64,000 nucleotides of DNA, taken from NCBI RefSeq assembly GCF_902459465.1, contig NC_047076.1, forward strand, positions 11,478,146-11,542,145, written 5' to 3'. The notes under the pieces were generated by a model. The model was not told the origin of the DNA and searched no databases. It saw only the letters and a list, made by a program, of their open reading frames with translations. This DNA comes from Asterias rubens. Lineage: Eukaryota > Echinodermata > Asteroidea > Forcipulatida > Asteriidae. Positions 11,500-22,198 of the stretch are shown one piece after another. Positions within the stretch are counted from its first letter, which is position 1. Every line of letters begins with the position of its first letter. Both the position numbers and the translations under genes were made by a program.

Positions 11500-11985
11500 T
11501 CGAAAATCAGGCAATAAAAACAATTACGTCAAAAAGTTACTAAGGTAGACGACTAAACCCAAGTTTTCAGGCGATTTTGAAAAACACAAATTTTTTGGGC
11601 AGATTTTTGAGAAAACAGCATGGGGTATAACTTGACGTTTTTTCACCGTCAAACAAATTTCTCTCAGATTTGCCTCAAAATTTAACCAAAGAAAGTTCTT
11701 TATGTGCAAAAGACGCTCTACGGATTACAGATGGCTGGAACAATTGGAAGGGCCTCAAATTAATATTAATTTTAATCTTGATTTGGGGGCATCGAAAACT
11801 AGACAATATCTCAAAAAGTTGCCTACGACTCAGACCAAGGTTTTTCTGTGCACCTCGTCCTTCATTACACATCTGGATGAAATTTCAGACGATTAAAAAA
11901 ATAAAAATAAAAAACCCGCCAGTTTTATTCAGACCATGTTCAGACTTTAAAAATTTACATTATCATTTGGCAGTATAGGTGGCAA
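11500..11985. repeat. Diverged 323-bp satellite, about 1.5 monomers
   Basis: Shares AAAATTTAACCAAAG, GACGTTTTTTCACC and CTCAAAAAGTTGCC-type blocks with the main array 4.5 kb upstream but is much more diverged. An old outlying copy. Confidence 0.75.
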
Positions 11986-12807
11986 ACCAGTTTTAGATTT
12001 ACAACTTGATATGAGAAAGGCAATCTGCAAAGGCTTAAACATGATGTATCAATTCTTTTGGATGGTAGGCCTACGACTCCGAATGTCAGACCACCGGTCA
12101 TTTTGGTTGGTAAACAGTTTACGACAGCTCAGTGTTACATAACATGTCAACAGAAACTGACATAGAAACACGTAGGAGTGGCCGACACGAATTGAAGTAG
12201 ATAATCTATAAGAACTACACAGAAAAGTCGATTGTTTCATCAGATCATGGAGGAATTCTTCATCCAGTATCTGATTGACGGCAAATTGGCAATGACAATG
12301 CAATGACCTATGCTCTAACGTTACGGCTACTTCCGGATTGCCGTTGTTTATGTTGAGCATGCTGAAGGTGGAATAAAATTGCGACAAGAATTGCCCGTTT
12401 TATGACAAACTAGGTGGTTACACGCCTTCCACGAGGCCTTCATCCTATTCTACATTATGAACTTGAATAAACTACATGATAAAGCTTACCCATAGAGACA
12501 TTAAATCACATCAAATCATCGTAAGTATATTCACGGTGTTGACAAAATAAAGCATGGCTGGTGGCCATTTTGAATATGGCGTCACGGCATCAAGCCGTCG
12601 AGTACCCAGACCTCTACTACTCTGTTGATGTTTATTTCGCGTAGCGTGGAAATCGGGTACCTGTCGGTTGCTTTAGCTGGTTCCAATCACCGGTGCCTGT
12701 CCAAGATCAAAGGGGCAAACTGGCTCCCGCAAGATCTCGCGGAATGATTCGAAATGCGAGAATCGAAGGCTTGAATCATATTAAGTGATGAATAAACGCT
12801 TACACTG
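11986..12807. other. No gene identified
   Basis: A 112-codon - strand frame (12049-12387) has no recognisable motif or splice structure. GTCACGGCATCAAGCC near 12581 and TATTTCGCG near 12629 raise local GC slightly. Confidence 0.4.
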
Positions 12808-13872
12808 TACGTACAACGTTCATTAAGCTCCTGGCCAATAAAAAGCTCTGCTTTGCTGACTCCGCCCAAAGATCCAGGAAGATCCAACACACTTTGACCA
12901 TTGACGTCTATAGAGTTTAACAATGAGTCCAGTAGCTGATTGTTCAACTAATATAAAAGATGTACCTAAAGGATTTAGGTGTCTTTTCAAACGATACCTG
13001 GTCTGTCAAATGTAATATAAAAGATGTACCTAAAGGATTTAGGTGTCTTTTCAAACGATACCTTTTCTGTACATATGAGATATAAAAGATGTACCTAAAG
13101 GATTTAGGTGTCTTTTCAATCGATACCTTGTCTGTACATGAGATTTAAAAGATGTACCTAAAGGATTTAGGTGTCTTTTCAAACGATACCTTGTCTATTA
13201 AAATGTAACATAAAAGATGTAACTAAAGGATTGGGAGACACTAGTTTGCAATTATAATGTTGTCTGTAAGGGAACTGTTACTGGTTTTCACCAACAACAC
13301 TATGGACACCGCATGGAGGAAGACCTACAAGCAATATGGATCACAATATCATGTTTTGGGATCGGACTCCTAATTAACCGACCCCTCCCCCAAAAAGAAC
13401 AACTACTATTTTCGCTTAAGCTTCCCATTGTTTACAATAACACTATATCAGAACAATTAGAGATGTGTCTTCTATAGATGATCAAGATAATGGATTGTCT
13501 TGAAAATAAACCAGAAACGTGTTAAACAAGTATACTTTATATATACATGTATAATGCAGCCATTCAGCGGGTTCTTCAACTGGGTTTAAAGACTTTGCAC
13601 CACTGCTGGTGGCTGAATTAGAGTCGTAACGACTGGGGATGTGGGTTTGGGATTGGAATACTCCTTTAGTATAAGAGTATAGTGTTAGCATTGTATTCTC
13701 GACGGCATTCCTTACGAACCAAGCGGGTGAAAGAAACGAACAATGAAAAACCGGGGCTCGTTGTGGGATTTATAAGGATGTAGACAGTCGAAGAGGGAGG
13801 GGCTTGGGATGGAGTCTTCAAAGCAGACCTTTTTATTGGCCAGGGGCTTAATGAACGTTGTACGTACGTGCA
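12808..13872. repeat. Inverted repeat of about 70 bp flanking about 0.9 kb
   Basis: CGTACAACGTTCATTAAGC then CCTGGCCAATAAAAAG at 12820-12856 recurs inverted at 13833-13865. The similarity extends through GACTCC and the GCTTTG block. Could be the ends of a DNA element or a duplicated promoter segment. The interior contains the 64-bp hairpin tandem and no recognised gene. Confidence 0.6.
12951..13225. repeat. 64-bp tandem repeat with a hairpin in each unit
   Basis: Five units of AAAAGATGTACCTAAAGGA followed by TTTAGGTGTCTTTT, each able to fold as a stem with a GGA loop. The last unit is decayed. Confidence 0.85.
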
Positions 13873-14805
13873 AAACGCATGAACACTAGTTAAACCAAGT
13901 AGCCTTACGTTTGAAATGATTTAGCGCAAAGTTGAAAGAACTAAAGGTAATATATGAGGTCTATTTTTTGTTCGTTTCTCGGCTTATTATTAATGTAGGA
14001 ATAAATAACTTGTAGGTAGATTATTAAAAAGTGACCTTATTTCGTTGTTGAAAATATCTCACTCAAATTTGCGCCACCAAATAATCTAACTTTTAAAGCC
14101 TTCGGTACACTTCAACCCAAAAAAGAAATATATAAAAAAATAAAAAAATATTAATAACAAAATATGGCCATCTTATGCATGTTGTTGTGTTAGAAAAATT
14201 GCAAGGATTTTACTAAAACGCAAGGCTTACCATTTGAATTTTTGTAACGAAAAATGCAAGGCTTTGAACATCCATTTTTTGTAGGGTAAACCGTTTTTGT
14301 TTACTGAAAAAGTTTAAAGAGATGAGCCTTGTGCCTCAAAATAAATACATCAATAAAACAAATTTAAAAAAATACAAACAAAACAAGGGGTAGATGTCCT
14401 ACAGTTTATCAAATATTTGGGCCATAAATTTAAGAAAACACAAAGAGTTGTTTTTATTCTCTAAAATAATGCGATAGGTACCTCTCACTCTGATGTGTTT
14501 TTAACTTGAGGAATAACTTTTATAAATAATATTTTCATCTTGAGGAATGGTTTTAGATATAGATTGGTCAACATCAAATCTCAATCTTAAAAAAAAATGA
14601 AAGGTACATGCCATCACTGAAGAAACCAGCTTCATTTTAATGCATACAAATCGAACTTCAAAATGTGGTCAAATAATACAAATAAATAAAATCACAAGGC
14701 ATAAGTCAAGCATTTTTTATCAATGTTTTGTAATTTTGTTTATTGGAATAGTACAATATAACACATTTGACTTGATCAGAAATGTATAAGGTTAAATCAC
14801 AATAG
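13873..14805. other. AT-rich, no gene seen
   Basis: A/T runs and AATAAA-like strings without a frame. Some CAAGGCTT repeats near 14220-14270. Confidence 0.5.
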
Positions 14806-15188
14806 TTAAAGGCAGAGGACACTATTGGTAATTACTCAAAATAATTATTAACATAAAACCTTTCTTGGTGACGAGTTATGGGGAGAGGTTGATAGTATAA
14901 AACATTGTGAGAAACGACTCCCTCTGAAGTGCCATAGTTTTCGAGAAAGAAGTAATTTTCCACAAATTTGATTTCGAGACCTCAGATTTAGAACTTGAGG
15001 TCTCGAAATCAACCATCTAAACGCACACAACTTCGTGTGACAAGGGTGTATCTTTTCTTCATTATTATCTCGCAACTTCGATGACCGTTTGAGCTCAAAT
15101 TTTCACAGGTTAGTTATTTTATGCATATGTTGAGATACACCAACTGTGAAGGCTAGTCCTTGACAATTACCAATAGTGTCCTCTGCCA
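14806..15188 (-). mobile_element. T1 element
   Basis: TTAAAGGCAGAGGACACTAT at left, inverted end at right (GTGTCCTCTGCCAAT); the right TTAA is lost. Inner hairpin TTCGAGACCTCAGATTTAG present. Confidence 0.82.
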
Positions 15189-15212
15189 ATAAACCTGCAA
15201 TGGTATGTTGAT

Positions 15213-15611
15213 TTAAAGACACTGGACATGTTTGGTAATTGTCAAAGACCAGTATTCACTCTTGATGTATCTCAAAATATGCATAACATAACAAACCTGT
15301 ACAAATTTGAGCTCAGTTGGTCGTCAAATTTGCAATTAGAGAACAATGAAAGCAAAAACGCCCTTGTTGCACAAGTTGTGTGCTTTCAGATGCTTGATTT
15401 CGAGACCTCAAATTCTAATTCTGAGGTCTCGAAATCAAATTCAAATATTTTAGTGAGAAATCGCTTCTGTCTTAAAAACTATGTTACTTCACAGAGAGCT
15501 GTTTCTCATAATGTTTTATACTATCTCCAGCTCTCCATTGCTCGTTACCAAGTAAGTTTTTAATGATAACAATTGTTTTGAGTAATTACCAATTGTGTCC
15601 AGTGCCTTCAA
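15213..15611 (+). mobile_element. T1 element
   Basis: Starts TTAAAGACACTGGACATG and ends GTGTCCAGTGCCTTCAAAGG, adjacent to and divergent from the copy at 14806. Confidence 0.82.
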
Positions 15612-15631
15612 AGGAATTGTATAATGCTGAA

Positions 15632-15820
15632 CCACGGTTCTATAAGGTTATATCTCAAATTGTATAAATTTATATCGCAATTGTATCAGGGAAATATTGC
15701 AATAGTTCAAGATTATATCACAATCATATAAGGTTATATCGCAAATATAAAAGGTTATATCGCAATCGTATAAAGGTAATATCGTAATTGTATATACAGT
15801 TATATTGCAATTGTCTAAGG
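15632..15820. repeat. AT-rich minisatellite, about 20-bp unit
   Basis: Repeats of GGTTATATCGCAATTGTAT with variation, about 9 degenerate units. Confidence 0.7.
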
Positions 15821-16169
15821 TTTTACATTCAAGGAATAATGACCCAGGATTCTGTGTTGTTTTTGTCTTGGAATTTTGACATTAAATTTGCTTTGACACC
15901 GTTGCCCATATTGAAGTTTTAAGTAAAATGGTCTTTTACGTTTTGCATAATTTGTATTGAACATTAAGAAAGCTCTTTAAAAGAATTTCCAAGTGTGGCC
16001 TTTGAATTACTTGGCTCATAAAAATTAATGGATGAGCAGTTAATATGACATGGGTAGTCAGCCCAGTGATCTCCATGACCCCTCCTAAAATTCCAGCCCG
16101 GACGCCCACGATTATGAATTGTAAATCAAGAACTTGTGGTTCAGTAACTAGACGCTTGTCATTTTTAAA

Positions 16170-16760
16170 ATAGCGGTTAGCTTGGTAGCATTTGAACTCA
16201 CAACCTTGTCACTGCAAGTCCTGTAGTCTAACCACTGAACCATCACAAAATTGTCATTGTAAAATGAGCAGTTAGCTGGTAGATTTCGAACCAACAACAT
16301 TCTGATTGCAAGTCCTGCAGTCTAACCACTGGACCACCATTAGCTTGGTAGGATTCGAACCAACAACCTTGTGATTGTAAGTCCTGCAGTCTTACCACTA
16401 GACCACAGTTAGCTTTATAGGATTCGAACCCAGAACCTTGTGATTGCAAGTCCTACAGCCTAACCACTGAACCACGGTTAGCTTGGTAGGATTTGAACCC
16501 ACAACCTTGTGGATGCAAGTCCTGCAGTCTAACCACTTGATCACAGTTTGATTGGTAGGATTCAAACCCAGAACCTTGTGATTGCAAGTCCTGCAGTCCA
16601 ACCACTGGACCACAGTTAGCTTAGTATGATTCAAACCTACAACCTTGTGATTGCAAGTCCTGCAGTCTAACCACTGAACCACAGTTAGCTTAGTATGATT
16701 CAAACCTACAACCTTGTGATTGCAAGTCCTGCAGTCTAACCACTGGACCAAGTTGACCAC
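16170..16760 (-). repeat. 69-bp tRNA-like tandem array, 8 units
   Basis: GTTAGC-type landmarks at 16176, 16271, 16339, 16408, 16477, 16546, 16615 and 16684 give a 69-bp step with one 95-bp gap. On the - strand each unit has a box A-like CCAGTGGTTAGAC, an arm ACTTGCAA and box B GTGGGTTCGAATCC. Because 69 is a multiple of 3, a 121-codon frame stays open as a 23-residue repeat; it has no other coding support. Confidence 0.85.
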
Positions 16761-16896
16761 CATCCTGGAATAGTTTCATGTTGATGAGTTGTGGATTGCA
16801 CTATCATTCAAGAGGTCAAAGTGCAAAAGAAGACATCTGGAGATGCTGCATGTTGTTCCGAGCTAAACAAAAAAAGGGAGACGGACAAGTAACCTG

Positions 16897-17645
16897 TTAA
16901 AGGCAGTGGACACTATTGGTAATTGTCAAAGATTAGCCTTCACAGTTGGTGTATCTCAACATATGCATAAAATAACTAAACCTGTGGGGTGTCGTGGCCG
17001 AGTGGATAAGAGCACCGAACTCAAGCTCTGATGCTTCTGTTCAGCAGAGTGTGGGTTCAAATCCAGGTCGTAACACTTGTGTCCCTGAGCAAGACACTTA
17101 ACTATAATTGCTTCTCTCCACCCAGGGGTAAATGGGTACCTGTGAGGGCAGAGATGGTTCTTGTGATTGGTTTAGCCATGTAGCGCATATAATTGTCGCA
17201 CAGGCTGTATACTCCCCAGGGAGCTGAGATGGTTTAAGGAATGATTTAAGGCCCAGTGACCAGGGGTAATAATATCGGAAGCGCTTTAAAACACCCCGTG
17301 AAAAAGCGCTATATAAAAACCGTGTATTATCATTATTATTAACCTGTGAAAATTTGAACTCAATTGGTCATCGAAGTTGCGAGATAATAACAAAAGAAAA
17401 AAACACCCTTGTCACATGAAGTTGTGTGCGTTTAGATGGTTGATTTCGAGACCTCAAGTTCTAAATCTGAGGTCTCGAAATCAAATTCGTGGAAAATTAC
17501 TTCTTTCTTGAAAACTACATCACTTCAGCGGGAGCCGTTTCTCACAATGTTTTATACTATCAACCTCTCCCCATTACTCGTCCAAAGAAAAGTTTTATGC
17601 CAATAATTATTTTGAGTAATTACCAATAGTGTCCACTGCCTTTAA
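16897..17645 (+). mobile_element. T1 element split by a SINE
   Basis: TTAA at both ends; the element is interrupted at 16987-17340 by the tRNA-Leu SINE with a perfect 8-bp duplication. Removing the SINE restores a normal T1 length of about 387 bp. Confidence 0.88.
16987..17340 (+). mobile_element. tRNA-Leu-derived SINE (SINE-A type) inside a TTAA element
   Basis: The head has box A (TGGCCGAGTGGATAAGAGC), an anticodon arm ACTCAAG (CAA, Leu-like) with a long variable arm, and box B (GGTTCAAATCC). The body ends AAAGCGCTATATAAAAACC plus ATT repeats. A perfect 8-bp target duplication, AACCTGTG, lies at 16979-16986 and 17341-17348. It is inserted into the TTAA-flanked element. Confidence 0.88.
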
Positions 17646-18552
17646 AGAGCTGTTAAATGATCAGGTTAAAGGAAAGGGATATGTTTGGTAATCACACTTA
17701 AAATTAGTGGCAATAACAACCTTTGGTCAAAAGCCTACAGCGGATTGGGATACATAAAGCATTGTGGAAACTAGTTAACCTCATCAACAACCAATAGCTT
17801 GTTTATTCCTCTTGTCAGGAAGTCGGCCACTGTGAATGTCGTCTTAATCATATCTTCATTCAACTGTTTGGTTATTTTTGTTTAGTTTTTATAACTGTTG
17901 TTCATATGCGATGCTTTCCAGATCTGGTTAGGGATTGTTCTGTGATTTTTATGTTTTTTGTGCAATTCTGTGTCTTTTGCCCTGTTACTTTTGTGGTCTA
18001 TTGTCATTTGTGCATTTAAATTTTTACGTTTTTTAATCGTATTACATGAAACTATCTTATTATTGTATTTGTAGTATTCTATACTGTGAGTCCATAAACA
18101 TTGTATAGCGCCCTCTACGGTTCGTATTGTGTTCTATAATAAAAGACCTCGTGTGAGCGTCGTTGGTTCCAGGTAGCCATGTTTGTGTATGACTTATTTG
18201 TGTCTCCCAAATATATTACAGTATTAACTGACCAATTGTGAATTTAAGACCGCAATTTAGGTTTCTTTTACTGCCAGTGTCTTTTTTAAATATTGTTGAA
18301 TAACTAAACCATTAGTTATATATTATTACATTTCACTTTCGATTCGAAAGACGTGTTTTTTTTTAAGCCAAGCAGTGACGCTTCTCAGTATGTGTATTCC
18401 CATCAGGGAATTTCCTTCATGCGTTGACATATTTTCTCTGGATTTTCAGCGATATCTCAAAAACCTGACCACCATTGAAAATGTCAGTCTAATTGTGCAC
18501 ACCTACATTTTAAAGGATTAAACAGTCATATAAACTAAAGGTTTACTTGCCC
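17646..18552. other. No gene seen
   Basis: T-rich DNA with TAGCGCCCTCTACGG near 18108. Searched for a MASTL terminal exon on the - strand without success. Confidence 0.45.
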
Positions 18553-18970
18553 TTTAAAGTCTGCATTTCTTCTGTTTGGACACCTTTGGGTAACTGTCAA
18601 AGACAAGTCTTCACAGTTGGTGTATCTCAACTATGCATAAAATAACTAACCTGTGAAAATTTGAGCTCAAACGGTCATCGAAGTTGCGAGATAATAATGA
18701 AACTTGGAAAAAACACCCTTGTCACACAAAGTTGTGTGCTTTCAGATGCTTGATTGCGAGACCTCAAATTCTACACCTGAGGTTTTGAAATCAAGTTCAT
18801 TGAAAATTGCTTCTTTCTCGAAAACTTTGCACTTCAGAGGGAGCAGTTACTCATAATGTTTTATACTATCAACCTCTCCCCATTACTCGTTACCAAGTGA
18901 GGTTTTATGCTAATAATTATTTTGAGTAATTACCAATAGTGTCCACTGCCTTTAAAGTCTGCATTTCTTC
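18553..18970 (+). mobile_element. T1 element flanked by a 20-bp direct repeat
   Basis: The T1 body runs from about 18575 to 18955. TTTAAAGTCTGCATTTCTTC occurs at 18553-18572 and again at 18951-18970, unlike other copies, which have only TTAA. Confidence 0.8.
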
Positions 18971-19022
18971 AAATCAAATTTTATGTGTATGGTGAAAACA
19001 AAATACTGTGAATAATGTTTAC

Positions 19023-19133
19023 CGTCAAAATAAGTGGTGTCCGTTCTGTCATCTGGGGCTGGGATGAAAGGGGCTTCTGTCTCCCTGATTCGCTTCCAGT
19101 CGATTGCGTGGAATAGTGGATGGGACTTCAGGT
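19023..19133 (-). CDS. MASTL: MASTL (Greatwall)-like kinase C-terminal exon, isolated
   Basis: A 111-bp phase 1-1 exon between a TTCAG acceptor and a GTAAAC donor encodes LKSHPLFHAIDW and then APFIPAPDDRTDTTYFD. This is the kinase C-lobe end plus AGC tail. It matches Greatwall/MASTL (LKRHPLF, PFIPQPDDETDTSYF) better than MAST1-4 (EFIPQLESEDDTSYF) or LATS/NDR. Greatwall phosphorylates ENSA/ARPP19 to inhibit PP2A-B55 at mitotic entry. No kinase core exon is seen upstream to 24 kb, and no convincing terminal exon downstream. It may belong to a gene with large introns, or be an orphaned exon. Confidence 0.6.
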
Positions 19134-20381
19134 CTGAAGAAAGCAAGATAATATATTTGAGAAAATTATGGGAAAGCGTCATTAAAGAAAATGTCTAATG
19201 TGAACATCCTTTTCATCTGACAGTTACCAACCTAACACACAAGACAAGAACATAAACAAAAACAAAAACAACAACAACAAACTGTCAGTGTCTTCATTCC
19301 CATTTTAGCATTCGACCGGAAGTCGCATGTCTGGCTTGATCCCCAAAACGTGGATGATAACAAACAACAACAACCACATGAAACCGCGACCAAAATGGTG
19401 GTCTCTTTTAATTTGCGTAGACTACCGACGGAGAGAGCAACAAAAATCCCCATCGGATTGCTTCAGAAAGAAGGAAAACGGACCTAAAACATCCATCAAA
19501 AACCTCCATGTTCCCCCTCCACAAATGACCTAAAAAACATGCTCAAAACTTACCTTTAAATATTGAAAATGCTTGAAAAATGCGAGTTATAGTGGTTGTG
19601 CTTTTGTTAACCACCGTCCTAGCTACACGACGTACACACACGCATCACGGCAATAACCAACGGAACTTTCGCAATGCTTTCTGAAAAAACAATAAAATGG
19701 AAGTTTATTTAAAGGTGACGCAATGGGGTGGCACTACTAATAGTAGTACTATTATTGAAATACTTTCTAAATCACCAAACTATCTTTTTGAATTGTACAA
19801 ACAGAGCCAAAATATTCGTTGATATTTTCACAAACTTACCCGTATTATTTTGAGTGTGCAGCCCCTTGTTTTACGGGTTTTCCCCGCCAGATATAAATAT
19901 ACGCCCAGTCTGGTACCTGGACTTATATGCATGTTTGTTGCGTGCTACAGAGTTTGTGAAGGTGGTGCCTTAAAGAGAAAGTTCTTTCTTTGGAAATCCC
20001 GAAAAGCAAAACATGTGCTCTCTGCTCCAGGAGCGATTATGGAAATTGGAAAATGTTAATTGAATTGAACTTTGAAGTGATTTGCATGAAGAGGTAGCTG
20101 GTTTATTCGCTTGGATTTTATCTGATTTTACCTAGTACAGCAGTAGTACTGGCTCCTTCTTTCGTGTTGGTTTAGAGTGTTGATTATAAACTTAAAGTTA
20201 AAGTAAAACATAGAGAAAGCAAAATGCTACAAAGTACATTTATAATTTCGACAACACTCACTCACTATTAAGTTGGTGTCCACTAGTTGACCCAGCTAGC
20301 TGAGCTAGTAGTTGAGCTGAGTAACTGATGCTCTGCACTCATTTTTTAAAATGATTAAATTTTGCAAATAGTTAACTTTAA

Positions 20382-20382
<1 letters not shown>
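19134..20382. other. Unassigned; possible - strand splice donor
   Basis: TTTAAAG/GTAAGT at about 19553 on the - strand is a good donor, preceded by moderately GC-rich DNA (19600-19680). It could be a 5' UTR exon, but no coding frame supports it. Confidence 0.3.
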
Positions 20383-20417
<35 letters not shown>

Positions 20418-22112
20418 GACTTGTAAATGCGCACATATCCACCCTGCTGGGTGTTCAAGGCGCAGTAAAACCAAAAAACAAAACAAAAACAAAACACAAC
20501 ACAAAGAAAAACAGACACAACAAAATTAGTCATTGAAAACCTGTGACATAAGATAAGTTTTGAGAAGAGACTTGAATTTTGCAGTACAAAGACAAGATCG
20601 AAGATTAAGTGGTAGAGAGTTCCAGATGCGTGGCGCGGCTGAAGAAAAAGACCTGTCACCCCATGAGTGTCGAGACTTGGGTTCAATGAGGAGAAGCATA
20701 GAACTTGATCGAAGATTCCTTGATGGAGTGTAAACTTGAAGCAGTTCAGAAATATAGTGGGGAGCCTTGCCATTAAGAGCTTTGTGGACAATGAGCATCA
20801 GCTTGAAGATGATTCGTTGAGAGATAGGGAGCCAGTGTAGTTGTTTCAGAATGGGGGTGATAGAACACGATTTTCTAGACAGTGTCACAATGCGGGCAGC
20901 AGTATTTTGGAGCCGTTGAAGTCTGGAAATCTGGTTGTTAGAAAGACTGTAGAGAAGAGCATTGCCGTTGTCAAGACGAGAAGTAACAAATGCGTGAATG
21001 ACCTTTTCAGTGGCACTTTTGTCCAAGTACTTGCGAATCTTACCTATATTCCTGATGTGATATGATGATAAACGAACAATGTTGTTGATGTGTGGCTGAA
21101 GTGTCATTGATGAATCAAAAATAACCCCTAAGTTCCGAGCTTTCAGCGAGGGAGCTATCCGAGCATCACCGATGGAGATGTATGGCACTGAAACCTTAGT
21201 TAACTGTTGACGTGACCCAAATAGAAGGAACTCTGTCTTATCATCATTTAACTTCAGGAAGTTTTGTTGTGTCCAACGTCGAATCTCTTGGATGCATTTC
21301 TCAAGTCTTGCAATAGATGCATTGGCGTTTTCTTGAGAAGATTTAAACGTGATGTATAGCTGAGTGTCGTCTGCGTACACATGGTAATTCAGATTAAATT
21401 TCAGGATGATGTCACGAATCGGTAAAGTGTATAGCGTAAACCACTGCGGGCCGAGTACCGACCCCTGTGGCACAGAGTAGTTCAAAACAACAGGGTCGGA
21501 TATCGCGGTGCCAATACATACATGCTGAGTTCTATTGTAGAGATACGATTTGCACCATGCTAGGGCTGTGTCCTCTATGCCAAGGTGATTCTGGAGCCGA
21601 GAGAGAAGGATGTTGTGATCGACAGTGTCAAAAGCAGCACTCAAGTCTAGCAGGACTAGTGCTGTAAGGTTACCATTGTCCATTGCAGAGAGAATATCGT
21701 TGCTCACACGGACTAGTGCAGCCTCAGTCCCATGGAAAGGCTTGTATGCTGACTGGAACACGTCGGACAGGTTGAAAGTATGAATGTGATCAGAAATACG
21801 TGATGAAACTACTCGTTCGATGACTTTTCCAAGATATTTTAAGTTTGCAACCGGTCTGTAGTTTTTGAATATCTCCTTGTCCAAGTTTGGTTTCTTGATG
21901 AGCGGCCTGATGTAGGAAACTTTGAGGCTATCGGGGAAACAACCGGAACTGAGGGATTCGTTTACAAGCTTAGTGATGTAGGGTACAAAAATATCGATGT
22001 TTTGCTTTATCATGGATGTTGACACAGGGCCCCTAATAGTAATACTGCATGGGGATAACTTTCCATATGGCGCCACCACTTTTTCACTCATTTTTACAAA
22101 AAGGGATATCAA
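20383..22112 (-). mobile_element. 5'-truncated L2/CR1-like LINE
   Basis: On the - strand: an RT frame (22112-20526), a 3' UTR and an (ATT)n tail at 20385-20417 preceded by a GTGCGCATTTACAAG-type end. The endonuclease half is missing. Its 5' part is interrupted by two inverted-repeat elements (22053-22182 and 22199-22993). Confidence 0.85.
20526..22112 (-). CDS. LINE reverse transcriptase fragment, 528 codons
   Basis: Shows NYRPVANLKYLGKVIERV, LLDLSAAFDTVDHNILL, YSVPQGSVLGP, YHVYADDTQLY, NLGVIFDSSM, LQRLQNTAARIVT, ILKQLHWLP and WNSLPLNLRS, all standard for the L2/CR1 group. The first 20 or so residues (including FVKMSEKVVAPYGKL) are translated from an inserted MITE and not the LINE, so the open N-terminus is accidental. 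The endonuclease is absent; it is a dead copy with an intact RT core. Confidence 0.85.
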   Translation of the reverse strand: MISLFVKMSEKVVAPYGKLSPCSITIRGPVSTSMIKQNIDIFVPYITKLVNESLSSGCFPDSLKVSYIRPLIKKPNLDKEIFKNYRPVANLKYLGKVIERVVSSRISDHIHTFNLSDVFQSAYKPFHGTEAALVRVSNDILSAMDNGNLTALVLLDLSAAFDTVDHNILLSRLQNHLGIEDTALAWCKSYLYNRTQHVCIGTAISDPVVLNYSVPQGSVLGPQWFTLYTLPIRDIILKFNLNYHVYADDTQLYITFKSSQENANASIARLEKCIQEIRRWTQQNFLKLNDDKTEFLLFGSRQQLTKVSVPYISIGDARIAPSLKARNLGVIFDSSMTLQPHINNIVRLSSYHIRNIGKIRKYLDKSATEKVIHAFVTSRLDNGNALLYSLSNNQISRLQRLQNTAARIVTLSRKSCSITPILKQLHWLPISQRIIFKLMLIVHKALNGKAPHYISELLQVYTPSRNLRSSSMLLLIEPKSRHSWGDRSFSSAAPRIWNSLPLNLRSCLCTAKFKSLLKTYLMSQVFND

Positions 22113-22182
22113 TCAGGTAAATTAGATACTATATTATTTTATTTCGAATGAAAAAGTGGTGGCGCCATACGGAAACTTTTCC
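22053..22182. mobile_element. 130-bp palindromic MITE, hAT-like, copy 1
   Basis: Terminal inverted repeats of about 34 bp (GGATAACTTTCC, then CATATGGCGCCACCAC) around an AT-rich core. Flanked by CTGCATGG / CTGCAGGG, an 8-bp target duplication with one mismatch. Inserted in the LINE and supplies the start of its open frame. Confidence 0.8.
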
Positions 22183-22198
22183 CTGCAGGGGTCTTGGT

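Noticed and set aside
12687..12947. 86-codon - strand frame as a gene
   Set aside because: Overlaps the inverted repeat at 12808 and has no homologue I recognise.
16398..16763. 121-codon frame with 23-residue repeats as a repeat protein
   Set aside because: It is the translation of the 69-bp tRNA-like array; openness follows from the unit being a multiple of three.
17810..17880. Terminal MASTL exon (TFTVADFL-like frame)
   Set aside because: The frame does not join the phase-1 donor at 19023 and lacks an in-frame stop after the motif.
19232..19453. Cys-rich 73-codon frame on the - strand
   Set aside because: Derived from AAC/CAA-rich simple sequence; no signal peptide or domain pattern.
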